A stretch of DNA of 64,000 bases from Stratiolaelaps scimitus (GCA_019614645.1 JABWDB010000011.1:5443501-5507500); one strand, 5' to 3'. Shown: positions 50,764 to 63,937, numbered from the stretch's first letter. Program-made: numbers and translations. The notes: generated from the letters alone by a model not told the origin.

Positions 50764-53700
50764 ACGAGACTGCAGCAGCCACCATCGCCGCCACCGCCGC
50801 CGCTCGTTTTTTTGCCCATATAACTTCGGTGTCTATATAACGAACGCTCGAACAGCAGCGCGCGTATAGCATTATGTCGTTTATGATCTCCAACGCACAC
50901 GTCCTGTCATCTCCCCTTGTCCTCTCGTCCTGGACCTCGTCGACGTCGTCTTCTCAAATAAATTGCCGACACTCCTGCCCCTCTCTCTCTGTCTCTCTCT
51001 CTATCTGTTCTCTTGAGTCATCGTCATCGATAATCGGCGAGCAGGGGCCGGATAGAGGGATCCGGAGCGGGGTGCTCGGCGGGCCTCAACTGCCCAGCTT
51101 GCACCGTGCCCCCATGGCATGCCACGTCTATCACGAAGGCGGCCTATAGAGCACGGCCAGCAGCGGGCCGCTTAGGTTCCGCAAGTAGAAGAACTACTAG
51201 AATAGTAGTGGTGGTAGTGGTAGTAGCGGTGTTTGTCCGTGTGCTGTGAGCTACGGTTTGTCTATTTGTCCGCCCGGGCCCCCCCCCCCGTTCGCCCCGC
51301 GACACACTCCATCCATGAAGTGTGTGGGTTTATACCAATTTTATGGAGAGCGTACCCGAGGGGACGATGCTGAGGACCCGTCGCCGAAGTGCTTGCTCGT
51401 GAGAGCCTTTGAGGACCACTTGGGATGGAGGCCATCTCGTCGCCGCCGACGACGACGGGATGGTCCGGGCAGCCGACGTGGCTGCCCGCTGTAGAGCTAT
51501 ACTGCGCATCGAGACTGCCCGCTAGCTGCTACCGCGGCTGGGTCTGCCTGGCCTCTGCCTCGTCCGCCCGCGCGCCTGCGCTCGCTGTGTATCTGCAGCG
51601 GCGGGCCAAGTTATACCACGAGGACACAGGACCGCCGTCACCGTCAACGATGGCGACGTCCAATAAGAAGGCCTTCTCCCCGTTCTCCTGCTGCCCGCTT
51701 TGCCCATCAAAAGAAGCAAAGGAAGAGGATGCTCCTAGAAGCTTTCGTCCCCGATCTTGTTGTCGAGGGGTTTGGCTCTGTTGGGTGGGCCCTCGTCGGC
51801 GTCTGTTACAGCGTCCATCGCCGGCGTTAGTGCGTCTAGTGGCAAGCGCGCTATGATGAAGAAGAAGAAATGTTTCCTCGATAAACGAACGAACCGCAGG
51901 CCACGGCCACTGTGAGGCCTTGGTCACGGTGAAACGTAGAGGAAGCTCCGTGGGGGGGTTGTGGCGCTGCTGGCTTGTGTGATGCCAGTCGTTGTGAGCG
52001 AAGAAAATGCCCCGCGGCGTTCAAATCCACGCTGGTATTTATCTCCATTCGAAATGTTAACGGTGTTAGCGCAGGCGACTAGGCTGTACCGCGCTCGGGA
52101 GCCCGTTGCCGAGAGGTTTCTCAGGAAACACTTATGGAGTGCAGGCAACCGACAGGCACCGAGGCTCTGGGATGGTGCCGACTGAATGGCCGTGCAGACC
52201 GAACTGGTTTGTGGGTGTTCTACGTGAATCTATGCTGAGGCCACCAGCCGCCGCCGCCGACGACGACGACTTCGTGTAACGCAGTACACAAAAAATACAC
52301 CAGCAAAGAAGGCATTGCACGAGACGAACGGTGCGGCATAGCTTCGAATAAGCGTAGCTTCAGCCCGTCCGCTTGGCCTCCAAAAGGAAAAGTACCCTCG
52401 TCTATGCCGAGTTTTTCCGCTTCTACCCGACTGGCGTTCTGTGGATGAGCCCGCTCGATGGTGGGCCACCGTCGAACAAACGAACGTACGGAGGGAGAGA
52501 TTCGGCAATTTTCAATGGGTGTTCCCATCAGTTTACCGTCTAGAGGGAGAGTGCTCGGCGGCTAAGCCGAGTGGTGGCTGGCCCTCGTCATGCTTTGAGT
52601 GACGCAATTGGATTCAAGGGCATTTTTACGTTGGTAGAGCACGTCATTCCTCCGCCATCATTCTTGACTATTCGCCTATATATCTCTATATTATCTCCGG
52701 TCTTATCGCCTCTACAATATGCCCCAATGGAGAGGAGACATCGAGGGGGGCATGCTCCTGATCGTTTCATACGTTCAGGGTGCATAAGATTCGTGCGGGT
52801 GGCTACGATAGCATCTGATTGAAAAGATGGCAGCTAGCGATGTCCTTTACGCTCTCCGTGTCCATGAGCTCGGTCTTGCAGAAACATCGTCACTGCCCTC
52901 TATGAATGTGCCCTCAACGGGACATTAAATACTGTGCAAGGCAGTTGCTAGGTACGTGCTAACGCCATAGGAATGAGGGCAGACACGTCTGGTAAGAGAT
53001 TGGCTGGGGGGCCAGCCGCAAATAAAAGTCAGATTAATATAATTTGCTAGACAATGCTGATCTTATGTATAAATAGGGGTATGGATCTCCGTAGATGTTA
53101 CTTATTGTCTAGTATCCTACTACGTCACCTGGGGCGGGGGAGGCAAGCGTCACACAAATGACTGTGCCGTGTGGCTGCTGTTAAGCGGCGTCATCGCCTT
53201 CAGTTCAGGATCCCTGAATGCCCGTAAGAAGTCGTTGCATGTCGGTTTCCTTCGTGGGCACGATTCGATGATGCACACCTTGGATAAATCCACGAGCCGA
53301 GCGTCAGAATGCTTTGTTGCGTCTGGCGTAGTGGCTGTCGCGTCTGACAGTCATTAGATTTCGCTAAGCCGCCATTGTGGAACATCACGGCACCCAGGAC
53401 AAAGTGCTTCAAGGATGATCCGCTTCGACATGAGATGGGACTATAGTAGAAAAAAAAACACGTTGACAAGTTGACAGCGGATGGATTTGGCAGCGAATAT
53501 GTAGCTCCTGGCGCGTTGAGGGGGTCTCCAAATCAATGCGGGTCTAAATGGAATAGGTCGGCTTGCGGATAGAAATATATCTGTGTTAACATACATAGAC
53601 ATGTTTCATAAACATATCTCCGCCTGCCGGTCGTAGTTAGCCGTCACAGCGACACTGATTGACAGACTGTACGTCACTGAGCTGTCTGTCACTAATCGAC

Positions 53701-54935
53701 TGACAGAATGAGGTCTAAGAGTATAGGTCGTGTTGGCGATTGACGTATCCTTGCTTCCGCATCTATGATCGGCTGATTTAGAACCTTTCACTCAATGCAT
53801 GGCCAGGACTAAACAGTGACCGCCTGGTAGTTCTCCTGAAATGCACACGTTGTCACATAGTCCTCCACGAGGTAACGTCCACTGCGGTGTCAAACCATGA
53901 CGATAGGATTTGGACCCCCGCCAGCCAGCGTCAACGCAGGTCAGCCAATGGCCGGGTCACAATTCCAGCCCTACTATAATTCTATAATCGGCAGACCTTT
54001 CTTGCTAAACATTCCTCTCGCGTCTACCATTATAGGGACTGGATCTTCTGATTGTTGTTTGGGCTTTGTATTTATCTCGTCAAAGACGAGCTTGTTCCAT
54101 ACGTATGGGCTTAACAGCTAGCGACATGGCTGGCGGTTGGTGAACAGGAACTGGTGCTGCCGCCTTCAAAGTTGTGGGTGGGAATTGCGCCTCCCGCTCG
54201 CATGCAATAGGAATGGACAGGAATTGCAAGAGGCGGAAGGGGACCATGTCAGAGGCTTTGCACCACCGAGGGTAACCATCAAATGGCGCGGCCTCTGGTG
54301 GTCCAAGGGCCAGTTTCGACGCCCCCTCGGCTCCCGTACCCCGGACCCGGGATTTGTGACCCCCGGCCAGGCCTAGCCTGGACTTCAGCGTGCGGCTGTC
54401 TCGGTGGCACCCTCTCGATGGCAAAACAGACGAAGGAACGCCAGATGGTGCAGTGGGGCGAAACGCTTTTGCACTCGAAGGACGCACTCCTGGGAGCGGA
54501 TGGCGTTTTCTTTTTAACGCCGGCTGACGTCGGAGGATATTTGGAAAATGGCGTGGAGGGGTGTGGAGCCGTTGAAGCAGCTCGACTCGAGAGACGCTTC
54601 AAGGCATTCCGTTTCATCGCGGTAACAGCGAGGCAGTCGGTCGGCGTCGGCTAACCTCTAGCAAGCAAGGAAGGTGTTATAGATGTAAGTGCCCACACTC
54701 AGTGTCAACCATCGGATCGGCAGCAACCGTATCGAGCGAACGTATCCAATGGGGCGATGTCTCTTTGAGCCTTTTTGAAGGTCCCGCAAGGCCTCGGAAG
54801 CAAGGTTCTCCGATGTGCAATACCTGTCACACGTCTACCGGCGTCCGTAGAGGAGCGGGATAGGGTGATAGTATTGAGGGGAAAGAGAGCAGATGACCTC
54901 CCGTGTTAGGATCATCGATCCCAAATGTATCAATA

Positions 54936-54962
54936 TATGTATATATATATATATCTATATAT
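54936..54962. repeat. Imperfect AT microsatellite
   Basis: An alternating AT tract with a G and a C interruption. The pure part is about 54940-54954. Confidence 0.8.
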
Positions 54963-57887
54963 AAGATTGTTCTTGATCGGGAGGTCTTGAAAGGGGCGAC
55001 TGTCGTGCGGAGATATTTGATTTGGATTGTCAGTGTCAAACGGATTTTCATTCATAAAAGTTATTATATTTATTCATATGTTTCATATAGCGGACCTCCT
55101 TCTGCATTTGCAGCGTAACGACAATGTGTATACGCAACGAGCAAATCGCCGTGTTGCTCTGCAGTGTTACACAAATGATATACAGAGTGTCTCGTGTTTT
55201 CTGTCGACGGCGAACTCTCCATTATCAAACCACCGAATACAATAAAAGGTGTCAACTTGTATAAGGTCCACTGACGCGCCCTCCTAAGATTGATGCCCTG
55301 CAGATGAGAAGATATATCTGCTGATTCATGGTTTCATCAATGCACCGTCTTGACCGCGCACATACCTCTATGCAAGACGCTGAACGATCTGACACAAACG
55401 ACGTCTGTCCCTAAGAGAAAGAAGACCCAACGGAGAGACTTATTGGCTGAATGATAGTAGCACCCATCGTATGAGCCATGTAATTACCACCACCACCATG
55501 ACCATAATTTGCATTGTGAGAGGCGACAGCGATGGTCGGGAACAGAGGCGTTAAAGTAGACGGCGGTGCCACGCGGTGTAACGCAAAAATAAACGCAACT
55601 TCTCATGATACGCGGCGCCTTCGAACGGGGGGCGGAGGCGACGCGTACTTTTGCAGCCTTTGCATCTTTCTCGGAGCATGGCTTCACCTTAGGTCGCTCC
55701 CGCCAACCGAACTCACTCGGCCTTCTCCGAGAGATGGCCCGAACGCACTTGGCTGGCACGGCGAGCTACGAGCCTTCCCGACACAATCGCCTAGCGTGGG
55801 CGACGTATATAGTACGAAGCTATTCGTGTACGCCATTCCATAATTAGCGTGCCCCTTGGCTGCGGGACGGGAAATGTGGCTGGCACTTGAAATGAGTTTT
55901 TTTACACGAATACCCATAGCCTCGTCCTGCATCGTGCATCGCCGTAACTGAGTGCCCCGTTCCCCCAGTCGTGTCTCGCGATGCGATCCTCATCGTCCCC
56001 TGCCGTTGGTCCCCGCTGTTCGTAGCTGCTGGACCCTGTTGGTTGGCAGGCTGTCTGGTGGCTCGGTCGGTGGCCCAGGGGTGTGTTCCTCAAGGGACAG
56101 CATCCTTGAGTGGCCACGCTCTCCCGCAGCGAAGCTCAACAACGCGCCGTTCGCCCGTTCGTGCCGCGCAGCACGAGCGAGCTCGGGCACCAAGAAATGC
56201 TTTTGCCTCGGAGCACACGTCATACACCTCTATATCGCCGTAGCGTGCGGTAATGCCGTACTAGGCCATTATAGGCATATACGGTACGGTGGCGCCACAG
56301 CCATCGCCGTGACGTTGCCAACCGCTGCTGAACTATACGACACCCTGTTCTACCTGCGTTTCCTCTCTTTCACACGCACACAGACACACATTGTCTCCCT
56401 GGGCCTATCATCACGTGAGGCTTGCGCCTCGCAACCTCCTCAGGCGGAACGTCGGACAGACGCGGGACACAACTATTACTACGGCTTCACCGCTACCTCG
56501 CTGTTGCCGCTGGCGCCACAGTCGTCGCTACACTGTCCTACTCATTGCTAGGAGACAGGCGTCAGGACGTGAGATGGAGGCTCCTGACATCGACGAATCC
56601 ACACGAACAACTACAGCCGACCGTGCCTCTATGGAGCAGTCCATGGAGCGGGTGTCGATGGATAGAGCGAACGAGAGCAATAGCACGAGGGGCTTGATGG
56701 CAAGCGGCCGCAGTTGCAGCCACGCAACAGCACTAGCAGAAGGCATATTTAGGACCAGCACACTGTTCCTTGTCGGCCTGTCCACTGAAGCGCGATCGAC
56801 GTGCGAGCGAGAGCAGAACAGCGGGCGAATCATTGGCGCCTGCTAGGCCCGTACGCTTGCAAGTCTCGGTCCGGCTTGCCAGCAAGGCTGCTTTCCCGGT
56901 TTGGCCGGTATCGGCGAAGAACTCGGCCGCCGCCGTTGCCATGTCTGCCTGTCGATCTGTTTGTCCGCTCATGAATCCTACAGAGTGTCTAGTGTCCGGC
57001 CCCTCCCCAGCCTCTTGTATCCCAAGGCCTCTCCTAGCCAGGGACGGGCATAGGCCGGAATAGGAAGCAGGGGCGAACGGTGGTGGAAAAGGAGTGGATC
57101 CGCAGCAAATGGCAAAGCGGCCATAACGTCACGGGGAAGCGCCGACCGTCCGGGAGATCTGGGCTAACCGGGGAGAACCTTCCGCCTGCCGGACCGCGCG
57201 GGACTGGCGTCTGTCTGCTATAATAGACCTATTTCCTAGTGGATTTCCCGGTAACAGCTCGGCTGGCTGGTTACCGTCGGTCGTGTAGTGGTAGAGTGGT
57301 TGTAGCCGGTAGGCGTGGTCGCAGTGACCGTGGCGGCAGGAGCAACCAGAGCCGCAATGGGATACGTCAAGATGGGATATGGAAGGAAGATGCCATTCCG
57401 GGTGAACCGACACGGACCACTGAGCTGGCGGCGGATGGATACGGAGCGGTGAGAAGGGGGGTTCGGGGTGTCGGAGGGAGGGTAGAGTCTGGCCACTTCA
57501 CTCAACTACTACAACTACTTTCGGTTCGTTCTGACGCGTAGCAGCTACTAAGGCAGGCAACAAGCGGCGATGCGGCACCAGACGGCGGCTGTTTCAGGGT
57601 CCAGCAGCGAGTCGCAGCAGCATCAGCAGTCTCCATGCGGCCTCATGCTACGGAAGACCCACAGGGGTCCGACACCACCCTGCGGAGTTACTGTAGATTG
57701 CGGTCTGGTGCAAGCTCTCCATTTCGTGCTTTGGCGGCGTGCGGGCCACGCTACGTAGCCGAGCTACGCTAAGCCGCGAAAAAGCGACAAGTGATATAAG
57801 AATGATATAGGCAGCGAAAGAGACTGACGGGCCGTCTGGGAAACGGGGCCAGCGAGAGTCAACGAAAGAGAAATACTGATAAACTCG

Positions 57888-57909
57888 GTCCGCGAGACAT
57901 CTCGCGGAC
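57888..57909. repeat. Perfect 9-bp hairpin with tetraloop
   Basis: GTCCGCGAG (57888-57896), loop ACAT, CTCGCGGAC (57901-57909), perfectly complementary and GC-rich. It is not followed by a T-run, and this is a eukaryotic intron, so it is not a bacterial-type terminator. Confidence 0.8.
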
Positions 57910-58017
57910 GAACAAGCGACCAGCCGACGGCGAATGGGTAAAATATGAGAGAAGGGAACGGAGGTTGAGCCGAGCAACGGAAACCGGGGGAAAACTGCCG
58001 GGGAGACCCGACTGGAC

Positions 58018-58033
58018 CCTCTCTCTCTCTCTC
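58018..58033. repeat. (CT)n microsatellite
   Basis: A short pure CT tract. Confidence 0.9.
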
Positions 58034-58323
58034 GCTGGCTCTCTCTATCCTATGGCAATTTTACAGTTTCCTTCGAGACAGTTGCCGTGACCGTTCTGTT
58101 CGAGGAACGGCTGGGACGAGAGAACTCGAAGAAGCTCTGAAGTGACTCTGAGGATGGCGTGGCTAACCGGGACGCCCAGCTGTCGGGCTTGTGGATGATG
58201 GCCAGGACGCGACTGTTGCAATAGGATGGGTGGCCTGTTGGTATGGGGCCCCCGGGGCTCCCGTCGACGTCGGCGTAGTGCCCGGACGAACGTTGTGGTG
58301 ATCTGCTTGACTCCACTTTTCTA

Positions 58324-58425
58324 GGAGTGGAGGAGAAGTTTTTATATCCAACAGTCCCACTTCTCCACTCCAGTGCTGGTGGTGGTGGTGGTGGTAGTGG
58401 TGGTAATATGGCTCTCGCCATATTA
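58324..58425. repeat. Two hairpins flanking a GGT triplet repeat
   Basis: GGAGTGGA-GGA-GAAGT (58324-58339) pairs with ACTTCTCCACTCC (58359-58371), leaving a 3-base bulge. A GGT/GTG triplet tract follows at 58377-58404. It abuts a perfect 9-bp hairpin, TAATATGGC (58404-58412), loop TCTC, GCCATATTA (58417-58425). Confidence 0.75.
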
Positions 58426-60369
58426 ATAGACGGCCAGTCTCAGATGGCTGGTGTTCTAAGGGGTTATGGCAGCCGCTCGTGCTCTGCTGGTCGAGAGAGC
58501 GTAAGGATCGCTTGACGAAATAATATGCCTGGCCCCTTAGCGCTTTTGCGAAGAGCTCAACGCTTTGGGCCGCGCACGGAAAGGCTGAATGGACCCGTCA
58601 CTTGTGAAGTCGTCGCTTCAGGCGTCGGGGACGGTTGTGGCCGCCGCAATGAGCGAAAGACTTTTGAAGCTTCATCTATTTCTATACTACTACCTCGGCC
58701 ATGCCTCCGTCGCTCATAAGCTCCGGGAACAATATGAAGCTCAGAGCGGAAACGAGTTCCTCTCGCTCTCTCTCTCCCTATCGTTACCTAGACAGAAAAG
58801 CTTGTTGGACGAGGCAGCGTCCGTCTCTGGAAACCCCGTCGCGTTGTTACTTCTCACCGTCCGGTGAGTCTCTCACGATCTCTCGGCCATTGCGAGGTGA
58901 GCTTGCGCATCCTACGAAACGCGCAGCGGTGGTGTCGACCTGGCTGCTTCAGCGGTGCCTACGCCAAGCGAGGCAGACTGATTTCATATAGGTGAGGGCG
59001 CACGAACGGCGAGTCCCAGCCAGTGGTTGGGCGGATGTGTGAGAGAGACCGGTTTCTATAAAATTCTACCGCCGTATAGCCTTGCCGCCTGGAGCTGTTC
59101 GAATCTCGACCCCGTTACCCCTCAGGCGGTGTCCGTTTTACGGGCTCGACTTTAGGTGGCGCTCGACAGCGATGAAATCGGTGGCTGGCAGTCGGCGGTT
59201 GTCGCTGAGACATTGTCGTGCTGCTCGGCCGACTGAGCGGCAGGGCCATTGAGCCATCGTTCCGCATGCGTACTGGCATGCGAGCACAATCTTCGAGAGT
59301 TACACAAAACTAGAGCACGGCATAACTCGGGCGTAGATAGGCATACTCGTTCCGACATGGCGAGGTCTGTATTAGAGTCGGGGGCGATGGTTGCAGCAGA
59401 GATTGGTACCCCTCAAGATGGAGAAGTACCCACGGGTCCCCTTTCGAACGGGTTCGGGATGGTCTTCAAGAGGGGTCCTCGATCTGTCCAAAACTCCTTA
59501 GCATAGCACTGTGGCGCCCACAGCTTGTTTATCTCTTTATCGCTCTTCTTTCACGCTCGCAGTCACACTCCTCTACGTGGAAGAGCCACCCCCGGTCGCG
59601 AACTGTAGGGGTGTCCGTGAACCTCTACGGGGGTGTGGGGGTGATGGAAGAGGCACACTTACTATGCGCATAGAGCTTAGCGGTATGGCGATGGGCGCTC
59701 CGAAGCTCACGCCGGTGAGTGAGAATCGTAAAAATTCAATAAAATACCCCTCCGCCATCGGCCAAATGACCCCAGCAGGCGGCAAACAGCTCCCCCGGGC
59801 ATCTCCCCTAGTTCCCTAGTTTTGGGGATGTCCGAAACGCAACGACCACCCCACCAACACCACCACTAAGGTTCTCAGGCGCGGACCGACACCACCGGGT
59901 CGTAAGAGCGCCGGCGGCAGGGGCGAATGTCGAGGCATTGCTTTAGCTGAGACGACTCGTGGAGTGATTTTTGCATGCTGCCTAAAGCAGGAAACGTGGA
60001 AAAGCGCTTTGGCCTGAGACGGGCGACGATGGCAGCCAGAGCCGCCGTAAGCAGAGCCCCTTCGAGCTCCTTAGCGAGAGCTCCGACATCCTAGCGCTTG
60101 TGTGTGACTGTGGCTGGGTACGTATCTACGGACATTCACATGTGCCCGACCCGAGCCGGGAGAAACTTTAACAGTTCGCCGGAGCCGTTTGGGTGGAGCC
60201 GCAAGGTGCCCGCCAGCAAAGCCCACCCAACGGTGGCCAAGCGCCGCTTCAGCGACATCGGCTCCCCGTGAATACAACAGCTTCGTCAAATTTTATACCC
60301 GTAGCAAGATATGAGTTTAGCTATTTATATAGACTGGCAGCTGCTGGGTAGGGTAGAAAGCAAAATACA

Positions 60370-60579
60370 CAACGGGACATATAATATCTTCAATATTTTC
60401 AACTTAGATAATGTCTTCACTCTGCTAGCCAGTATCTTCACCCAAGAGTGGGCCGCGCATCGAGCGGAACACGTTGGATTGTCATTTATTTGAATTTCTC
60501 CGAAGCACTCGATCGAACCTGTCGGAATGATTTCATTTGTCTCCACCTTAAACGTCTATACCATGCCCGTGCCCACAGA
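60370..60579 (+). mobile_element. Decayed LINE reverse-transcriptase trace
   Basis: One + frame gives LDNVFTLLASIFTQEWAAHR and then stops at 60492-60494. The neighbouring frame over 60478-60576 gives IVIYLNFSEALDRTCRND. VIYLNFSEALDR resembles motif A of non-LTR retrotransposon reverse transcriptases (VIYLDFSKAFDR), with the first catalytic Asp replaced by Asn. The preceding segment looks like the usual 'T..W......' lead-in one frame away, consistent with a frameshift. No further RT motifs, target-site duplications or poly-A tail were recognised, so this is a dead fragment if real. Confidence 0.35.
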
Positions 60580-61109
60580 TGACGTTTCGGGCCCTCGGTG
60601 TTGTGATTAGCCCTCGTCTCGATTTCGACTCGCCTACCACTTACGTGTATCATACTGCGTTCGTGTTTATTCGTTGTCAAATCGAATCTGGCGTTTATAT
60701 AAATTGGCTCGACAATACTGTTGTTGCACCCGATTTCGATGTAGGAATCGGGCTCGGTAAACCCTGCCGAAACACTATTTCGGGCTGACTCTCGTCCAAC
60801 ACTGACCAGACAAGCGAAGGCGGACCAGTCAAACGTATATTACGACTATAATACTGCTGTGGATGTAATGATCGCCCGCCCTGTCTTCAACAAACGAGTG
60901 TGCTTATTGTATAAGCAAAAGCAAAACTCAGACCACTCCCTCACAATCACATTGGCAGTGTCTCATCAGCAATGTATCGGGTAGCCACAATGTACTATGC
61001 ATAAATAGAATAATAACAATACTCATTATTAGTAGAACTTCGTACATTATTACCGCTTCGACTATTGATCTATTAATTAACCTGATTATCATCTCATTCT
61101 GACTTATAG

Positions 61110-61286
61110 AAAAGCGGCAACGTGTACAGCTTCTGTAACGAGACGCTTAAAGTAAACGGCAGCGCGCCGATCCGGGCTCAGGCCGCCGCTACGTGGACTG
61201 GCGTCACGCTAACGGCCGTTGTTGTGACAGTCACGCAACAGCACAGCGTCGCCTTCCTCGGCACGAATCGCGGAAGTGTTATAAAG
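61110..61286 (+). CDS. Plexin, second coding exon (sema domain, continued)
   Basis: This 177-bp exon encodes 59 residues (457-515 of the joined protein) in phase 0 at both ends, after the acceptor TTATAG and before the donor GTACGT at 61287. It starts KSGNVYSFCNETLKV and ends VAFLGTNRGSVIK. The last string is the conserved sema blade strand seen in plexins and semaphorins (typically FLGTxxGxLxKV). Cys465 probably disulphide-bonds within the sema domain, and sequons are present at 466 and 472. Only the end of the sema domain, then PSI, IPT/TIG, transmembrane and GAP regions, remain to be encoded; none is visible before 64000. Reading through the donor would add VRDPTCRI and a stop. Confidence 0.9.
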
Positions 61287-63261
61287 GTACGTGACCCAAC
61301 CTGTCGTATTTAGCTGACTTACTCAACGTATACATACATATATATGTATATATTTATAGGTAGATAGATAGATAGTTGGATCTGTATATAGCTGTGGGAT
61401 AGATGAAAGTCATCGACCTACTGAGCGATTTCGACCTAGGGAGCACATTTCTTCGCTAGTGTTCTCCTCGTACAATGCCATCGTTTCGTCAACATGAACG
61501 TGTCCATCCATGAGGCAAGCAGATAGTGATTTATCCTTAATCAAGTGAAGTAGTTACTTGCATATATACATAGTCCATTTTCTGCTAATGTCTAAAATCT
61601 CTCAGCGCGTATACTCTCTTTCTTTCTCTCTCTCTCTCTCTCCAATGACTATTGGCTGATACGATGCGAAAAAGGCTATTTTTTGCGGATGCTTAGTCTC
61701 CTTTGGCTGATCCCTACACACCATTTCGTGGAATCCCTAGTAATAATAATCGATTGTGGAAGTCATAATAATAATCGCTTCGACGTATTCTATGACACCA
61801 TTGTATCCTCTGATCATCCATATGCCCGACTACTCGTACGCCTGCCAAACCCTTTTCTCTGTGTCTGCGGCGTTCTGAAACGACAACCGCTACCAGCAAG
61901 GGGATTCCCGTCGTCGTGTACGCTTAGCCCTGAAAGGCTTGCAATTTCTACCAAGCGTATTCGAGTCATAACAGAGGAGACACTCAGAGGCCGCGACCCA
62001 ATCTCAACACACGAGCCTTCCGGGCAGAGGGAAATAGTTGTGGTGGGATCAATTTCTGTGGGGTGGAAGGGGCGTCGCGGCTTTAACGTGTGTCCCAAAT
62101 TGGCCGGTCGCTCTCTGAGCACGTCCGCTTAAGGTTAAACTCGTTGCGCCCGCCCTGAAATCGTCCCAACGGCGCGGATCGACTGCACCGCCGCCGTGTG
62201 ATACGAACGGAGGCGTGCCGTGCCGCGTAGACCAGTGTCGGGGGGATTCTGTCAAGGGGGATCATTCCAGTCGCTGGAAAGGACCTGCTCTCGAGGACCT
62301 GCTTTCTCTATTTCTCTTCTTGGCCTTCCCCCTCTCGCTCAAGTGCACTTGCCGCTTGCATCCCGGCAGCAGTCGGGGGTCCGCGTAGCTCCTGCTCGTC
62401 GTCTACTCCGGGGCACATCTACACCGTTGGCTCCAATCGTGGATTCCATCTCAACAGAGTGTCCCCTCGTTTATATCTCCTCTATCAGACCTCGTCTGCC
62501 TTGCGCTGTCTGCCTCTGGATCCCTGATTCGTCGATGGTATTCGACGGTTCCATGCAAGCCTATAACGAAATGTATACCATCACGCCTCGTCGGGTTAGG
62601 TAGGAAGGTTGGTATCTAGATATACGTGGCCGTATGCCCGTATCCTCGACTCGCAATGTCATTCCTGAATCTCGATAGGCCCGAAATTCAAAGATGGGAT
62701 CTCCAGGAGACGTCGCGACAACGTCGCTGTGATTACGATGTCCACATCTCTGGTGCGCAAAGCTGGAAGTCGCTGGCCGCCTTGAATTCCCCCCATATGA
62801 CCCCTACGATATCGGGGGCACTACAGTCTACCATGCTTACTCATCGTTACCTCTCGCGATCGATATCTCCTCTCTATTTTCGTCGTATGACGAAGATGTA
62901 AATCAATTTAGGAGACGCCGCAATGTCTAGAGAACGTGCCTCAACGCCGGGTCGGACTAAACTAGGTGATATGAATCGTGGGCATGTTTTCGAGAATCCG
63001 CCACATAGAATGGAGGTTTGCCAATAATAGCGATGTAGGTGGGGCGTTGTCTGTTGCTGGTCAGCGAAAGAAACCATCGCGCAACACGAGAGCGTCCCTG
63101 CTGGCGAAACAGGATTCGTACACCTTCATGGAGATGGTGAATTACTTTGCGGCGATGCCGAACGAGGAGTTCGTGCCGCGACCCGCTCGGCGAACGCTCC
63201 AGATCGTCGTTCTTTTCCCATGACGAAACGAAGGGAGTCTCTTTATCCAGTTATCCAGCTC

Positions 63262-63267
<6 letters not shown>

Positions 63268-63303
<36 letters not shown>
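63268..63303. repeat. (AT)n microsatellite
   Basis: A pure alternating TA tract of 36 bases, preceded by a short GT run. Confidence 0.95.
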
Positions 63304-63305
<2 letters not shown>

Positions 63306-63937
63306 TAGATAGCTTCGCTGCGTACCGCTTCCCATCGCATCTCTCACATCGTACGTCACAAATGTCTCGCAAAGCCTAAATAGGGATTTTAGCGCATTTC
63401 TTCTGCTCTTGTCGGTGCGAAAACTCCTGTCCTCCCTGGGTTGAGTTGAGGCTGGCGGACACGAACTCAGAACTCAGGCCGGCGACAACGTCCGCGCCAC
63501 ATCCGCAGGCCCACACGCCGCCACTCAACAGCGAGAGATAAGTGTATTTTAATGTCGCTGTTCCACTCACGCGCTCCCTCGAGAGCCGTACTTGTCCATG
63601 GTGCAGCTCTCGCTGTCGTTGCAATTGTCCCATCTTGTCGTCAAAATCCAGGATCAAGACTGGAACGATGGCGGCGGCGGGGGCGGCGGCCGCCGACGTC
63701 GTCCCGGCAGCAGTTCTGCAGTTCGTTTTGTTGCCATATCAAGTTTGCTCGCGCCTAAATGTCGAGACGCTCAGAACAGGCAGCCTACCTATCGTTCTAC
63801 TGGAACTGCCTACGCTCGGTCCCTCTCTCGAGCGGCAAACTCGGCTCGTCTCGTCAGCCGAGCCCAACCTGATCCCGGGTGTGATCTCTGCTGCCGCACA
63901 AATCTATTTCCACCTTCGTAGCTCGCTAGCGCTTGCG

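Larger units (their letters stand above)
44703..61109 (+). other. Plexin intron, 16,407 bp, phase 0
   Basis: The donor is GTGAGT at 44703-44708 and the acceptor is TTATAG at 61104-61109. Both flanking exons are in phase 0, and the joined protein reads continuously through the sema domain (CPAPG then KSGNVYSFC). The pyrimidine tract before the acceptor is modest; CTGAT at 61082-61086 is a possible branch point. The intron contains microsatellites, the tandem duplication at 47481-47530, compact hairpins at 57888-58425 and a decayed reverse-transcriptase trace near 60400-60579. No nested gene could be recognised; the longest internal frame (46634-47425, 263 codons) has no domain. Confidence 0.88.

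Noticed and set aside
57888..57909. Hairpin as a bacterial-type transcription terminator
   Set aside because: No U-tract follows, and the spliced plexin exons show this is a eukaryotic intron.
59050..59130. GTTCGAATCTC as a possible SINE B-box
   Set aside because: No A-box-like sequence at a plausible distance upstream.
61683..62132. 149-codon + frame after plexin exon 2, tested as the next plexin exon
   Set aside because: No sema end, no Cys-rich PSI signature and no acceptor-linked frame matching phase 0.
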